A program made the position numbers and the translations under genes. Under the pieces are notes generated by a model. The model ran no database searches. It saw only the letters and a program-made list of their open reading frames with translations, and was not told the DNA's origin. This document shows positions 1 through 9,001 of a stretch of 21,248 nt of DNA, in pieces (position 1 is the stretch's first letter; each line of letters begins with the position of its first letter). The stretch is from positions 1 through 21,248 of the IMG/VR virus record IMGVR_UViG_3300035158_000039; one strand, 5' to 3'. This DNA is from a virus.

Positions 1-2882
1 AACTCCTCACACCCACTAAAAGGTGAATCTGGGTCAGGAATTGCTCGTGGAGATTTTACCATATATGGGGCCCATACATAACAATAATATCCACAACCTG
101 CCTTCAAAGCTTCAATCTCAGCCTTTTTTGCCTGGTAAAATGCCCATGCAGAAGAAGCAGCACCAAAGGTATGACAGAAGGATGACATCAAAGACATACA
201 AGGTTGACCGCCCTTCAAACACCAGCAGGGTCCACCTATGCAGCCACCAAGAATCTTGCCTGAAGTTACTCCTGCCTTGTGTGGCATGACATACCAAACA
301 ATTACTTCGTAAATACACCCATCACCGTACTGCGGTTGTCCACAAGCAGTACGCTTCTTCTTCTTGTCAGAGTCACCCCCTGATTGTCCAGCCGCCGGTA
401 CATCTCCATTCATGGTTTGCTCAGTTTGTTGACGACTGGTTTTCTGAGCTAGTTTCAAAGCCTTAAATTCAGGTGCCTCTTCTTCAACATCCTCAAAATC
501 TGAGATTTCACAGAAGACGGTTAGCGGACCATCATCCAGATCAGATGGAAAACGATCACCACTTGTAAGAACAACGAAGTTCTCATCTTGTGTCGTATCG
601 CCTCCAGACAATATATGATCTTCTGGGGGCGTGACATTGAAGTCATAGCCAGGATCAGCCCATTCTGTTTCCTCATCCAAAGGCCAACGTCTGTACGCAG
701 CTTGCTCCGCAGGCCAGGCCCAGAAATAGGGCTCGGAATCCCCAGCACGAATTGGAGTCCATGCCTCAAAGTGCATGGTATTGTTAGCGTTATCAAACTG
801 TGCTTTTGTGATGACACATTTCACAGGTGTTGAAGAAAACTGTGGCAAATCCAACGTAATGCAATCAAACAAATCAAGATTAAGATGCTTGATCGGAGTA
901 TCAAACTCCACTATCTTCCAAGTGTGTGAACGTCGAATGAGCCAGAAGGTTGCTGACTTTAGGATCGTATCATAGGTATTCTGCGTATAGTAATCGTAGC
1001 TTTCTTCTTGGACACCATACTTGGGAACGTTGTGCTTGAGAATAATCTTTCGTACAACCTCATCATCATCCTCTATACCAGCTTCTCCATTTTGCCATGT
1101 GACAGAATGCTTTGTCACCAAATCTTCAGTAGGTGTGTAACTGACCTGAAACGTACCTACAAGAATATCACTGGCTTCTAATGTGCGAACAGAAGTGGGT
1201 TCTTTTGAGAGATACTTGATGAAGATAACATCATTTCTCACATAAACTGCACACCGAGTTTGATAGGCAATGTCCTGAATCAAATCAAGAATATTCATGC
1301 GTTCTTTAACCCAAAAATTTGTTGGGTAATTTGTCATATTGGCTCGAACAAGATCAAATGAATCTGTGTCGATTGTGAGATTGGTATACTTATTGACCAA
1401 CCATTCAATGATGTCAACCGGGTTTGGACCAATATCAGAAGTCAACGAGATATAAAGTTCATCATCCCAGTCTGAATCATACAAGCTGAGTTTCTTGTTC
1501 AAACCAATTTCAGTAACCGTATAACCATCATAGTCTGTCTCGTAGACTGTATAATAGTCAGACGGAACTTCAAGTAGTAGCTTTCTACCAGTTGGTTGTG
1601 ACTTGTATGCAGCTACGTGATTGATTGTTGCCGGAAGTAAGCTTACGATGTAAAGAATTTCAGCCTCATCTTCCAGGTATACATCGGTTCCTGGTGGAAT
1701 CCAGAAGAAGCTTGATGTTGGCATAGCATCATAGACAGCTTGAGATTCAGTCGGGCCACCTTCATACGCTTGCCTAAAGACTGGATCAGCGTCACAATCT
1801 TCTGGACACGTACATTCATTTATATCGAAATACCAAGCTGTACCTGTATCCGTTTCTTTCCAACAACCTGTCCAATAGGTTTCAACCAATCCAATAGAGC
1901 GATCGGCAACAGGCGCACATGCTACGTGTTCTGTTGTGTCGTATTCTGGGTGCTTTCGTTCTAAAACTCGAAACTGTGGCCCACTAAAGAAGCCAGTAAA
2001 TAATCCACCACCAATATTTAGAGTGATAGTTTCTTCTTGGGGAAACTCTTCACCACCACGAATGTTTAGGTACAAGTGCTCATAGGATTGTTGCTGTTCT
2101 AGCAAGTATTCCAAATTGCACATTTCCTCAAAACGGTATGTTACACACTCTAAGTCGGGTCCATAAGTATGTTCAGTTTGTTGTTCATACCCACCTTGTC
2201 CATCTGGTTGTAGCGTAGTCCTCTGCCCTGTAGATACGCTTGGACACTGAATATAGCATACTTGACAAATTCTGTCTGGCAACGTGAAGTCATGGATACC
2301 TTCACCATGCGTAATGATACCACGAAGCGGAGCCCGAACTTGAACAGCTTGCATGTTGCAAACTTCTCCAAAGACAAGGGGCCAAACTTTGCCAAAAGCT
2401 TCTTCCGGGATGCTTGCAAAATCACCTTCCTCCATTGAGAAGGCAACTTCAGTATCTTCCTGACGTGTTAATACATCAAATGAGAGTGTACGTTCCCCTT
2501 CATTCCAAATAACAGGACTGCTAATTTCACCTTTGAAGAGGAGAAATTTATGATTGACAGTAAGACCTTGAAAACCCTGATATACCCACACTGGACGCTT
2601 ATGAATGTCATAGGAATCCAAAAGAGTCTTCAGTTTACCGTCAATATCATCTAAGGTAATATTGATTTGTTGCGAATCGCTAGCACCGTCCACTTGGATT
2701 GCCATGTCAAAATTGCCTACCTGAATGATCCTTGGGTAAGGATAATCCAAGCCTGACAATTTCTGATCGGAGTACATGACGCGCGGCCCATCTTCAACCC
2801 ACTGTACTTCAATAATGAGCAGTGGTTCTGCGCCATGCTGTTGTTGCAAATTATCAATGATGCCTGAAGGAACGTCACGCAT
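1..2882 (-). CDS. Tail hub / tip protein, cysteine-rich, truncated by the window edge
   Basis: I translated this by hand from the ATG at 2882: 960 codons with no stop, running off base 1, so the C-terminus is missing. Its ATG overlaps the stop of the upstream gene (TAATG). Its position after the tape measure and small distal tail proteins fits the tail tip. Residues about 1-130 look like a beta-rich distal-tail domain (ITLDDIDGKLKTLLDSYD near 75-92). A KVWPLVFGEV motif lies at 165-174, typical of hub proteins of siphophages. Residues about 485-565 (DIIEWLVNKY, then ERMNILDLIQDIAYQ) resemble the Tal/gp27-like hub core. Cysteines are unusually many: 206, 209, 213; 322, 340, 357, 359, 363; and ten between 847 and 958. 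A Lys-rich linker (KKKKR, about 840-844) precedes the last cluster. The family assignment rests on context and motif memory; the open frame itself is certain. Confidence 0.8.
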   Translation of the reverse strand, partial: MRDVPSGIIDNLQQQHGAEPLLIIEVQWVEDGPRVMYSDQKLSGLDYPYPRIIQVGNFDMAIQVDGASDSQQINITLDDIDGKLKTLLDSYDIHKRPVWVYQGFQGLTVNHKFLLFKGEISSPVIWNEGERTLSFDVLTRQEDTEVAFSMEEGDFASIPEEAFGKVWPLVFGEVCNMQAVQVRAPLRGIITHGEGIHDFTLPDRICQVCYIQCPSVSTGQRTTLQPDGQGGYEQQTEHTYGPDLECVTYRFEEMCNLEYLLEQQQSYEHLYLNIRGGEEFPQEETITLNIGGGLFTGFFSGPQFRVLERKHPEYDTTEHVACAPVADRSIGLVETYWTGCWKETDTGTAWYFDINECTCPEDCDADPVFRQAYEGGPTESQAVYDAMPTSSFFWIPPGTDVYLEDEAEILYIVSLLPATINHVAAYKSQPTGRKLLLEVPSDYYTVYETDYDGYTVTEIGLNKKLSLYDSDWDDELYISLTSDIGPNPVDIIEWLVNKYTNLTIDTDSFDLVRANMTNYPTNFWVKERMNILDLIQDIAYQTRCAVYVRNDVIFIKYLSKEPTSVRTLEASDILVGTFQVSYTPTEDLVTKHSVTWQNGEAGIEDDDEVVRKIILKHNVPKYGVQEESYDYYTQNTYDTILKSATFWLIRRSHTWKIVEFDTPIKHLNLDLFDCITLDLPQFSSTPVKCVITKAQFDNANNTMHFEAWTPIRAGDSEPYFWAWPAEQAAYRRWPLDEETEWADPGYDFNVTPPEDHILSGGDTTQDENFVVLTSGDRFPSDLDDGPLTVFCEISDFEDVEEEAPEFKALKLAQKTSRQQTEQTMNGDVPAAGQSGGDSDKKKKRTACGQPQYGDGCIYEVIVWYVMPHKAGVTSGKILGGCIGGPCWCLKGGQPCMSLMSSFCHTFGAASSAWAFYQAKKAEIEALKAGCGYYCYVWAPYMVKSPRAIPDPDSPFSGCEE

Positions 2883-3265
2883 TACTCAGCCTCCTCAAAT
2901 TCCAGAGTAATGTCCATTGTCTCCCCTCCGGGAAAATCAACAGCACGTCCACTGCCAGCGTGCTCAAATGGATTATTGATTAGATACCCAATCCATACGT
3001 CATCATTGTGGTCAGTTACTTGAATCTGCACTCGGTAGTAGGCATTTATGAAAGCTCGTAACTCAAGAGCCTTGTGGCGTGCAATCGTGAAATCCCACTG
3101 CAATCGTTTCCTTCCATCCTTGGTATGCACGTAAGTATATGCTGTTCCATCCATTGCTCGTAACACTTGAAGTGTGGAAGCAATCCCTGATGAATCACCC
3201 CAATTAGGACTAGGGAGAATGACAGTTGACTGCATTGCTGGATAGGGGGCACGTAACATAAGCAT
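2882..3265 (-). CDS. Small distal tail protein (127 aa), putative
   Basis: This is a complete 127-codon gene. Its ATG at 3265 overlaps the preceding TAA (TAATG), and its own TAA overlaps the ATG of the hub gene, so the three genes are probably translationally coupled. The protein is beta-rich with no signal peptide or membrane segment. The central part has KRLQWDFTIARHKALELRAF followed by a Trp-Ile-Gly-Tyr strand, and it ends with MDITLEFEEAE. The same order (basic strand, helix with AL/EE..F, D..W.G strand, closing ITxEFE strand) appears in residues about 345-438 of the neighbouring 506-residue protein, so the two probably share a domain. Position between tape measure and hub suggests a distal tail (Dit-like or tail-tip adaptor) role. 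That role is inference. Confidence 0.75.
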   Translation of the reverse strand: MLMLRAPYPAMQSTVILPSPNWGDSSGIASTLQVLRAMDGTAYTYVHTKDGRKRLQWDFTIARHKALELRAFINAYYRVQIQVTDHNDDVWIGYLINNPFEHAGSGRAVDFPGGETMDITLEFEEAE

Positions 3266-4785
3266 TATGGTGACTCCACTGTTTCTACAACTTCATCTGT
3301 CATTACAAGTGTGTCCGACAGACTTCGTGGAAATTCAACCCAACGTTGCGTCCAAGCTGTCCATTCAATTGTATCCGTGAGTGAACGTGATTTGTGGAAG
3401 TAGTGAGAAAAACTGTCTGTTATTGTCATGGCATTCCCAGACGGCATTTCCTCAACCATCAATCCTTCAAATTCAAACGTAATGGTGAATCCATGCTTAC
3501 CATCCTGTACAGCACGTTCATTAGGTGTAGTGATGATACCCACCCATTGGCGGCCTTCCCAATCAATGATTCCGATTTCTTGACCAATATGGTCTACCAT
3601 GAATTGTTGTGTTTCTTCAACCTCTACTTTTGTCAACCCAGAGAAACTAAGTACAAGCGTATTGATCTTAGGCCATGTTGGATCAGCAAAGATAGAAAGC
3701 TTTCCACCACGAGTTTCACGATTGATTCGCGTGAAGGATTGTCGCTCTCTGTTATCCAAGTTAGGTGCTCGAAGTTCTACAATATCGGTAGACTCGCCTA
3801 AAGCTGGATACAGTAACAGAAATCGTTCACCTTCTGAAAGTCCTTGAGCAAAGGGAACATCGCTATCAGGCGGTGTAGGGCTATCGGTTACATCACTCTC
3901 TCCAATGAAAGGTGTGTATGCTTTGTCATCGCAAGGATCAGGTAGATAATATGTGAGTGAATGTCCGATACCAAGAGTATCAATGACAGCACGAGACCAA
4001 TCCCCACTTAAATCGACTGTGTGTTCCAAGTTCAACCATTGAGCCGGGATACCTTTCGTCTTGCCCCAGTCAAGACTTTGAACCAAGCTCATGCTAGTTG
4101 TAGGAGTTTCACTACGCCACATATCCTGAGTCAAGGACATAGTTGATGAAGCAGTAGCCTCATAAACACGCCCAGTCCAGTCTGAAAATATGATGGTATC
4201 TTCCAATTTCTCAAAGTAATCTTCGTATGGAAAACCATCATATAAGTGCATCCTTGTCCACATAGTTTTGTATCGTGGACCAATTTCATTTACACTATCA
4301 CTCATTACCATATCACTAATGAGTATAAAGAAAAGCCCAAGCTCAAAATCAAACCCATCAGTCATAGCAAGAGTTTCGTGTAATGATGTATGCTCACCTT
4401 CATTGACAGGGTAGGAAAGGATTTCGGAAAGATTAAGATTGTCAGTAAGGCTCTTTGTTTGAACCCGAGAAGCAATATCTTCCAAATCTAAATCTTGTAA
4501 TAGTGACTCACTAAACTGAGCGGGAACACGTTGAGTAAGCGTCATGGTATCTTCTAGGCGTTCATGTCGCTCCCACAAACGAAGCTCATCAGTGATGCCA
4601 AGATTTTGGGTCAAGGTTTTCTCGTGAATAACGAAAGCCAGCGCAAGCACTTCAATGTACTGCCGTGTGACACGAAGCTTACCTTCACCTGAGCCAAGAA
4701 CTTCAGCCATCTGGCGCGTGACGCGCAGTTTACCTTCTCCTGCTCCCAGGACTTCACCAAACTGTCTCGTTACCCTCAGTGCCAT
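3265..4785 (-). CDS. Repeat-rich distal tail protein (506 aa)
   Basis: The ATG at 4785 follows the last paralogue's stop (TAACATG) with an AAGGTAGG ribosome site upstream. The N-terminus (residues 3-50) has three 17-residue repeats of the form LRVTRQxxEVLGxGEGK; the third is cut short. Residues about 55-310 and the last 70 residues contain degenerate units of the type SLTDTLxLTD, for example KSLTDNLNLSEIL, TSLHETLAMTDGF, EKLEDTIIFSD and RSLSDTLVMTDEV; I count about fourteen. Between them, residues about 345-438 form a compact domain (DWEGRQWVGIITTPNE, ending FTITFEFEG) that resembles the downstream 127-residue protein. This suggests a virion protein with a tail-docking domain flanked by extended beta-type repeats, possibly a fibre or host-contact protein. 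I recognise the RVTRQ repeat as recurring in phage proteins but know no function for it. Confidence 0.75.
   Translation of the reverse strand: MALRVTRQFGEVLGAGEGKLRVTRQMAEVLGSGEGKLRVTRQYIEVLALAFVIHEKTLTQNLGITDELRLWERHERLEDTMTLTQRVPAQFSESLLQDLDLEDIASRVQTKSLTDNLNLSEILSYPVNEGEHTSLHETLAMTDGFDFELGLFFILISDMVMSDSVNEIGPRYKTMWTRMHLYDGFPYEDYFEKLEDTIIFSDWTGRVYEATASSTMSLTQDMWRSETPTTSMSLVQSLDWGKTKGIPAQWLNLEHTVDLSGDWSRAVIDTLGIGHSLTYYLPDPCDDKAYTPFIGESDVTDSPTPPDSDVPFAQGLSEGERFLLLYPALGESTDIVELRAPNLDNRERQSFTRINRETRGGKLSIFADPTWPKINTLVLSFSGLTKVEVEETQQFMVDHIGQEIGIIDWEGRQWVGIITTPNERAVQDGKHGFTITFEFEGLMVEEMPSGNAMTITDSFSHYFHKSRSLTDTIEWTAWTQRWVEFPRSLSDTLVMTDEVVETVESP
4636..4779 (-). repeat. Three 51-nt coding repeats (RVTRQ units)
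   Basis: Three head-to-tail units lie inside the 506-residue gene at 4779-4729, 4728-4678 and 4677-4636 (the last shortened to 14 codons). Each encodes LRVTRQ, two variable residues, EVL and, in the first two units, G(A/S)GEGK. The units use different synonymous codons for the same residues (for example for Arg, Val and Thr), so the protein repeat is conserved while the DNA has diverged. Confidence 0.85.
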
Positions 4786-4786
4786 G

Positions 4787-5827
4787 TTATCCTACCTTTA
4801 CGCCAAACGCTGCGTTGTTGATCCCGCTCTCCGTCCAAAGAGCGCTGGTATCAGGGTCAAGTTCCGCAATACGACGAAGTGTAAGCCAATCACCGCTGCC
4901 CGCCGCCTGTGGTGAATCATCATATTCAGTACCACCAGACTTGATAACGGTGATTAGTGTGAAATCGGTTGCGTCAGTTTCCTTGCAATCAGTGTTGATT
5001 TGGAGCCCCTGAATCTGCCCAAATGTTGGAACACTGCCATAGTTCCAAATGTCACGATCTCCACTATCATCATCTTCAATGTAGCTGGAGTCATCATCAA
5101 CTTCTTCTTCATCAACAGCTTCATAATGAGCACCAACAGGCACCACTGTCTCCCAATCCGCTGTTACATCTCCACCACCGGGGAAGATTGCTGATACTCG
5201 TTGATTGCCGAGGAAGTCATTATTCTGGGCTCCAGTGCTATCACAAATGTAGAGATCATCCCAGTAAGGAACAGAATAATTGGAAGGATTGAGTCTAACA
5301 ACATCATGATAGTCACCACTTAGACTACCATCTTTTGTATCCACTCCTGTTGCACTGGCGACTGTAATACCGTCTACTTTGACTTCGTATTCACCATTGG
5401 TATCATGGCATTTTACCTTGAACTCAACGTGATGCCACATGTCAACACCAATGTTGGCACCAACAGTTGTATCAATGACTGTACCGTCACGCATGACATA
5501 GATTTCGGACCCATTATCAACAACCTGTAAGTGCATACCACGGAATGAGCCTTGATAGAAGTCAACAATTGGTATCCCTCTAGTATTGGTACGTTTAACT
5601 GCAACACCAACGATCAAAGTATCATCAGTTGTCAATCCTGGAGTTGCAAGCCTACAAGTGCTATGAGCAAATGAAATAGCACGACCACTAAATCGACCAT
5701 CACGAACCCTCATCCTGGATTCAGAATTGACGTTTGGATACTTACGTCCACAGATACCTGTGGGTGCAGGAGCAGCACCAACAGTGGTTCCATAACCTTC
5801 AAAGCCATCAATCCAGAGAAGTGCCAT
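4787..5827 (-). CDS. Lectin-like tail protein, paralogue 5 of 5 (346 aa)
   Basis: This is the last copy in the tandem array. It begins MALLWIDGFEGY and ends GVKVG. Residues about 1-205 look like a concanavalin A/LamG-type jelly roll: the TTDDTLIVG strand, a W.HVEFKVKC strand pair, an EVKVDG strand, then the array signature DDLYICDSTG followed by NNDFLG. The C-terminal part has the acidic motif VDDDSSYIEDDD, an IKSGGTEYDD strand and the closing W..SGINNAAFGVKVG. Two cysteines shared by all copies (in FKVKCHD and YICDSTG) are present. The ATG overlaps the previous stop (TAATG), with AAGGTGG inside the previous gene's last codons. The likely role is glycan or surface binding on the tail; this is inferred from fold resemblance and position. 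Confidence 0.75.
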   Translation of the reverse strand: MALLWIDGFEGYGTTVGAAPAPTGICGRKYPNVNSESRMRVRDGRFSGRAISFAHSTCRLATPGLTTDDTLIVGVAVKRTNTRGIPIVDFYQGSFRGMHLQVVDNGSEIYVMRDGTVIDTTVGANIGVDMWHHVEFKVKCHDTNGEYEVKVDGITVASATGVDTKDGSLSGDYHDVVRLNPSNYSVPYWDDLYICDSTGAQNNDFLGNQRVSAIFPGGGDVTADWETVVPVGAHYEAVDEEEVDDDSSYIEDDDSGDRDIWNYGSVPTFGQIQGLQINTDCKETDATDFTLITVIKSGGTEYDDSPQAAGSGDWLTLRRIAELDPDTSALWTESGINNAAFGVKVG

Positions 5828-6882
5828 TAGTCCACCTTTACACCAAATTGAGCCGAATTGATTCCTGTCTTAGTCCAATCTATTCCTGTGTCGGGATCAG
5901 ATTCCAGAAGATCATATCGGTTGACAAATGACGATGAACCAACAAGTTGACTTGCTTGATCGTATTCAGTCCCACCTGATCGAACAATCTGAATAATGTC
6001 AAATGTTGTTGCATCTGTTTCGCGGCAAAGAGTATGTAGCATGAGACCATCAATTGATACAAGAGAATCAGTGATGTCGCCATATTCAAAGATGTCTTTA
6101 TCACCAGCATCATCATCCTCAATGTATGATGTGTCATCATCTGGTTCTTGTTCAGCAACGGCATCAGCATGATCGGAACCACCAACCATTGTTTCCCATT
6201 CAATAGTATGTTCAGCACTGGGGAAAATTGGAACAGCTTTAACGATACCTAAGAAATCGTTATTCTTTGATCCAGTACCATCACAAACATAGAAGTCATC
6301 AAATACAGGACCATGACTCACACTATGCAAGCCTACGGCCGCATGATAATTGGAACTTCCTTCCTGTGTATCAATACCAGTATCACTGGCAATAGTTTCA
6401 CCATTCAATCGTAGCTCGTAAGTTCCGGCTGTATTGTCACAGTAGACTTTGAACTCAAGTTGAAACCATTGATTGATACATGGTAGTAATGGATTATCAA
6501 TTGTTTCAAGAATGTTTGCCCCACGACGAATTTGAAACTTTGTACCTGCTCCAGGATCAGGGTTAATTCGTACATTCATTCCAAGACTACCATCACCATC
6601 ATAAAATCCGAATAGAGTCTGCGAGCCTGTGGAAGTTCGTACAAAGTAAATTGAAGCTCCAATAATCAATGTTCGATCCGTTGTTAAAGGTGGTGTTTTG
6701 ATGTAAGGATCACCATCATGGAATAGTCGAAGAGCGTAGTTACCGAAACGTCCCGGCTTAAGAAAATAGCGAGTTCCACCACCACCTGCATGAGTATATC
6801 CACGTATTTCAAGGGCCGTGCGCATATCAACGCCATAGCTTGATTCATAACCTTCAAAACCATCTACCCAGATAAGTGCCAT
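5827..6882 (-). CDS. Lectin-like tail protein, paralogue 4 of 5 (351 aa)
   Basis: The start is taken at MALIWVDGFEGY (ATG 6882) because all copies begin this way and this ATG overlaps the previous stop with AAGGTGG just upstream; the frame stays open 17 codons further but would overlap the previous gene. The jelly-roll features are present (TTDRTLIIG, LEFKVYCDNTAG, YELRLNGETI, FDDFYVCDGTGSKNNDFLG). The C-terminal 106 residues (from EPDDDTSY) match those of the upstream copy at about 77 positions in my hand alignment, while the first 230 residues match far less. This makes copies 3 and 4 the closest pair. It probably forms part of the distal tail or a receptor-binding surface; no catalytic motif is visible. 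Confidence 0.75.
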   Translation of the reverse strand: MALIWVDGFEGYESSYGVDMRTALEIRGYTHAGGGGTRYFLKPGRFGNYALRLFHDGDPYIKTPPLTTDRTLIIGASIYFVRTSTGSQTLFGFYDGDGSLGMNVRINPDPGAGTKFQIRRGANILETIDNPLLPCINQWFQLEFKVYCDNTAGTYELRLNGETIASDTGIDTQEGSSNYHAAVGLHSVSHGPVFDDFYVCDGTGSKNNDFLGIVKAVPIFPSAEHTIEWETMVGGSDHADAVAEQEPDDDTSYIEDDDAGDKDIFEYGDITDSLVSIDGLMLHTLCRETDATTFDIIQIVRSGGTEYDQASQLVGSSSFVNRYDLLESDPDTGIDWTKTGINSAQFGVKVD

Positions 6883-7946
6883 TAGTCCACCTTCACACCA
6901 AATTGGGCTGCGTCGATTCCAGTTTTTGTCCAATCTAATCCTGTATCAGGATCAGATTCAACAACATCATACTTGTGAACATACGATGAAGAGCCTACTT
7001 GTTGGCTAGGTTGATCGTATTCTGCCCCACCTGAACGAACAATTTGAATGAGATCATAGTATTGAGCATCTGTTTCTCGACAGAGTGTATTTACCATCAC
7101 TCCAGCAACTCGACCCAAATTCTCTGTGATATTGATATAGTCAAAGATGTCCTTATCACCAATATCATCATCCTCAACATAGGATGTATCATCATCAGGT
7201 TCTTGCTCATCTACAGCATAGGAATGGGTTCCAGCTCCAACAACTGTATCCCATTCAGTTGTATGGTCAGTATCAGGCCATGTTGGTACAACTCGCATGA
7301 CTCCAAGGAAGTCATTATTCTTCGCACCAGAACCATCACAAACATAGATGTCATCAACCCTTTGCACACAGTAATTTGTATTCCATCGAACAGATTGATG
7401 GTAGTTAGTAAGGCTTGCCTGCGTATCTACGCCACTAGCGCTCCCAATTGTATTTCCATTAAGTCGTACTTCCCATGAACCACTTGTATCATCACAATAA
7501 ACTTTGAACTCAATGTAGAACCATTCATCAATTGGAAGTTCAATGCTTGTAATTGTCTCAAGAACTACATTACCACGCCAAACTTCAATGTAGTATCCAG
7601 TATCATCAACGCGAAGGTGCATCCCTTCTAGGAAATCACCATCATATAATGAGACAATACGACCATTTCCGGCTCCATTTCGTACATCCCAGTAAAGAGC
7701 ACAACCTGTGATTAAGGTTCGATCTGTTGTTAGTGATTTGGTTTCAAACCAAACATCAGTTCCAGGATAAAACTCTACCGCATACCCACCAAATCGTCCC
7801 TCAATTGTCTGCATATGACCATTGATTAGGCTACTTGTTCGTAAGTAGCGACGACGAATGTTCTTTTCTAGGTCTTGATTATTCCACCAACCTGGTAAAT
7901 AGCCAGATTGTAAACCTTCAAAACCTTCAACCCAGAGTAGTGCCAT
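6882..7946 (-). CDS. Lectin-like tail protein, paralogue 3 of 5 (354 aa)
   Basis: It begins MALLWVEGFEGL and ends GVKVD. It carries a longer N-terminal variable segment than its neighbours (GYLPGWWNNQDLEKN region, residues about 15-30). Conserved landmarks: TTDRTLITG, DEWFYIEFKVYCDDTSG, WEVRLNGNTI, VDDIYVCDGSGAKNNDFLG, the acidic EPDDDTSYVEDDD, IVRSGGAEYDQ and DPDTGLDWTKTGIDAAQ. The ATG at 7946 shares a base with the upstream TAA, and the SD (AAGGTGG) lies in the upstream copy's last codons, so expression is coupled to that copy. The ConA-like fold is my reading from strand pattern and motif resemblance. Confidence 0.75.
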   Translation of the reverse strand: MALLWVEGFEGLQSGYLPGWWNNQDLEKNIRRRYLRTSSLINGHMQTIEGRFGGYAVEFYPGTDVWFETKSLTTDRTLITGCALYWDVRNGAGNGRIVSLYDGDFLEGMHLRVDDTGYYIEVWRGNVVLETITSIELPIDEWFYIEFKVYCDDTSGSWEVRLNGNTIGSASGVDTQASLTNYHQSVRWNTNYCVQRVDDIYVCDGSGAKNNDFLGVMRVVPTWPDTDHTTEWDTVVGAGTHSYAVDEQEPDDDTSYVEDDDIGDKDIFDYINITENLGRVAGVMVNTLCRETDAQYYDLIQIVRSGGAEYDQPSQQVGSSSYVHKYDVVESDPDTGLDWTKTGIDAAQFGVKVD

Positions 7947-9001
7947 TATCCCACCTTCACCCCAGCTTGAAGATTATCTACGTCGTCACGTATCCATGCG
8001 ACACCTGTAACAGGATTGAGTGGCATCAATCGTGTAAAAGCAAGATAGTTACTATTCCCAACATACTGGCCGGCATCTTCACTTTCTGTTATGTAGTCAT
8101 GCTTAATGACTGTCTTCAATGTTCTTTCAGTAGTTCCAGTAACCCTTGCTTCACTATGAACTTGAAGTCCCTTAATCTCATTCATTGTAGGTGGACTATC
8201 ATAATGGTAAAGATCAAGGTCGTCCGTTGTAACACTTTCCACGTATTCGGTATCATCCTGCACCAATTCATCAACGGCAGCATAATGATCTGGACCAGGA
8301 GTTACATCCCAATCTGATGAATCGCCTGCTGACGATGGTATAAGTGGTTGTACCATGTGTCCTGGTCCAAGGAAATCATTACATGGTGCTCCACCTGTTG
8401 AATCACAGACCCAGAAATCATCGAAGCGTGGTGATTGTTCCCAGATGTGCGTGATACTTTGGAAACGAACGGCCGCATAATAATCGTGACTTGGATCGTC
8501 TTGAGTATTGATACCTGTCAACGTGAGTTCAGTTGTATTGTCCACTCGAAGTTCAACTGTACCACTTGTACCATCACAGTAAACTTTGAGTTGAATAAAC
8601 TTCCACTCATCTAAAGGAAGCACTCCTGCCGCTGTTGTTCCTAAAACAGTCCAACCACGAAGAACACTGAAGGAACCATCACTATTGAGTTGTAGTTGTA
8701 ATCCTACATAATAGTTGTTAATTGTTCTAAGAGACATGAAGATTCCATTCCTTGACTCGTCCTGGTACATTGAAAATCCAACAATCAATGTTTTATCAGT
8801 TGTCAAGTATGGAGTTTGAAACCAATGTGAGGCATCCCAAAGAATGGAAATTGAGTAACCTTCAAATCTGCCTGGTCTTGCTGCAATGTTAAGATTACCG
8901 TTTCCAGCTAGCTGGTAACGGCATAGCATGATTTGTCGTGGATCGACATAGCCAGAGTCGTCCCCATAGCGGTCGAATCCATCAAACCAAAGTAGAGCCA
9001 T
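7946..9001 (-). CDS. Lectin-like tail protein, paralogue 2 of 5 (351 aa)
   Basis: It begins MALLWFDGFDRYGDD and ends QAGVKVG. It is the most divergent copy in the C-terminal half: the acidic motif is VQDDTEYVESVTTDD, and the SGG(T/A)xYD strand of other copies is replaced by KHDYITES. The lectin-like half is intact (TTDKTLIVGFSMY, FIQLKVYCDGTSG, VELRVDN, FDDFWVCDSTGG, then NDFLG with an extra Cys, APCNDFLG). The ATG at 9001 overlaps the previous TAA, with AAGGTGG supplied by the upstream gene's last codons. It is probably another virion adhesin-like subunit; its partner and ligand are unknown. Confidence 0.75.
   Translation of the reverse strand: MALLWFDGFDRYGDDSGYVDPRQIMLCRYQLAGNGNLNIAARPGRFEGYSISILWDASHWFQTPYLTTDKTLIVGFSMYQDESRNGIFMSLRTINNYYVGLQLQLNSDGSFSVLRGWTVLGTTAAGVLPLDEWKFIQLKVYCDGTSGTVELRVDNTTELTLTGINTQDDPSHDYYAAVRFQSITHIWEQSPRFDDFWVCDSTGGAPCNDFLGPGHMVQPLIPSSAGDSSDWDVTPGPDHYAAVDELVQDDTEYVESVTTDDLDLYHYDSPPTMNEIKGLQVHSEARVTGTTERTLKTVIKHDYITESEDAGQYVGNSNYLAFTRLMPLNPVTGVAWIRDDVDNLQAGVKVG

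Noticed and set aside
3394-3801. A 135-codon plus-strand frame opposite the 506-residue gene
   Set aside because: It lies fully within a clear coding gene on the other strand, with no supporting motif or start context.
6883-6933. A longer start for paralogue 4 that would add 17 residues
   Set aside because: All other copies begin at MAL(L/I)W, the ribosome site is placed for that ATG, and the longer form would overlap the previous gene by about 50 bases.
7044-8317. Plus-strand open frames of 144 and 160 codons opposite paralogues 2 and 3
   Set aside because: They are antisense to well-supported genes, their translations are unlike any protein I recognise, and similar frames appear by chance opposite the other paralogues.
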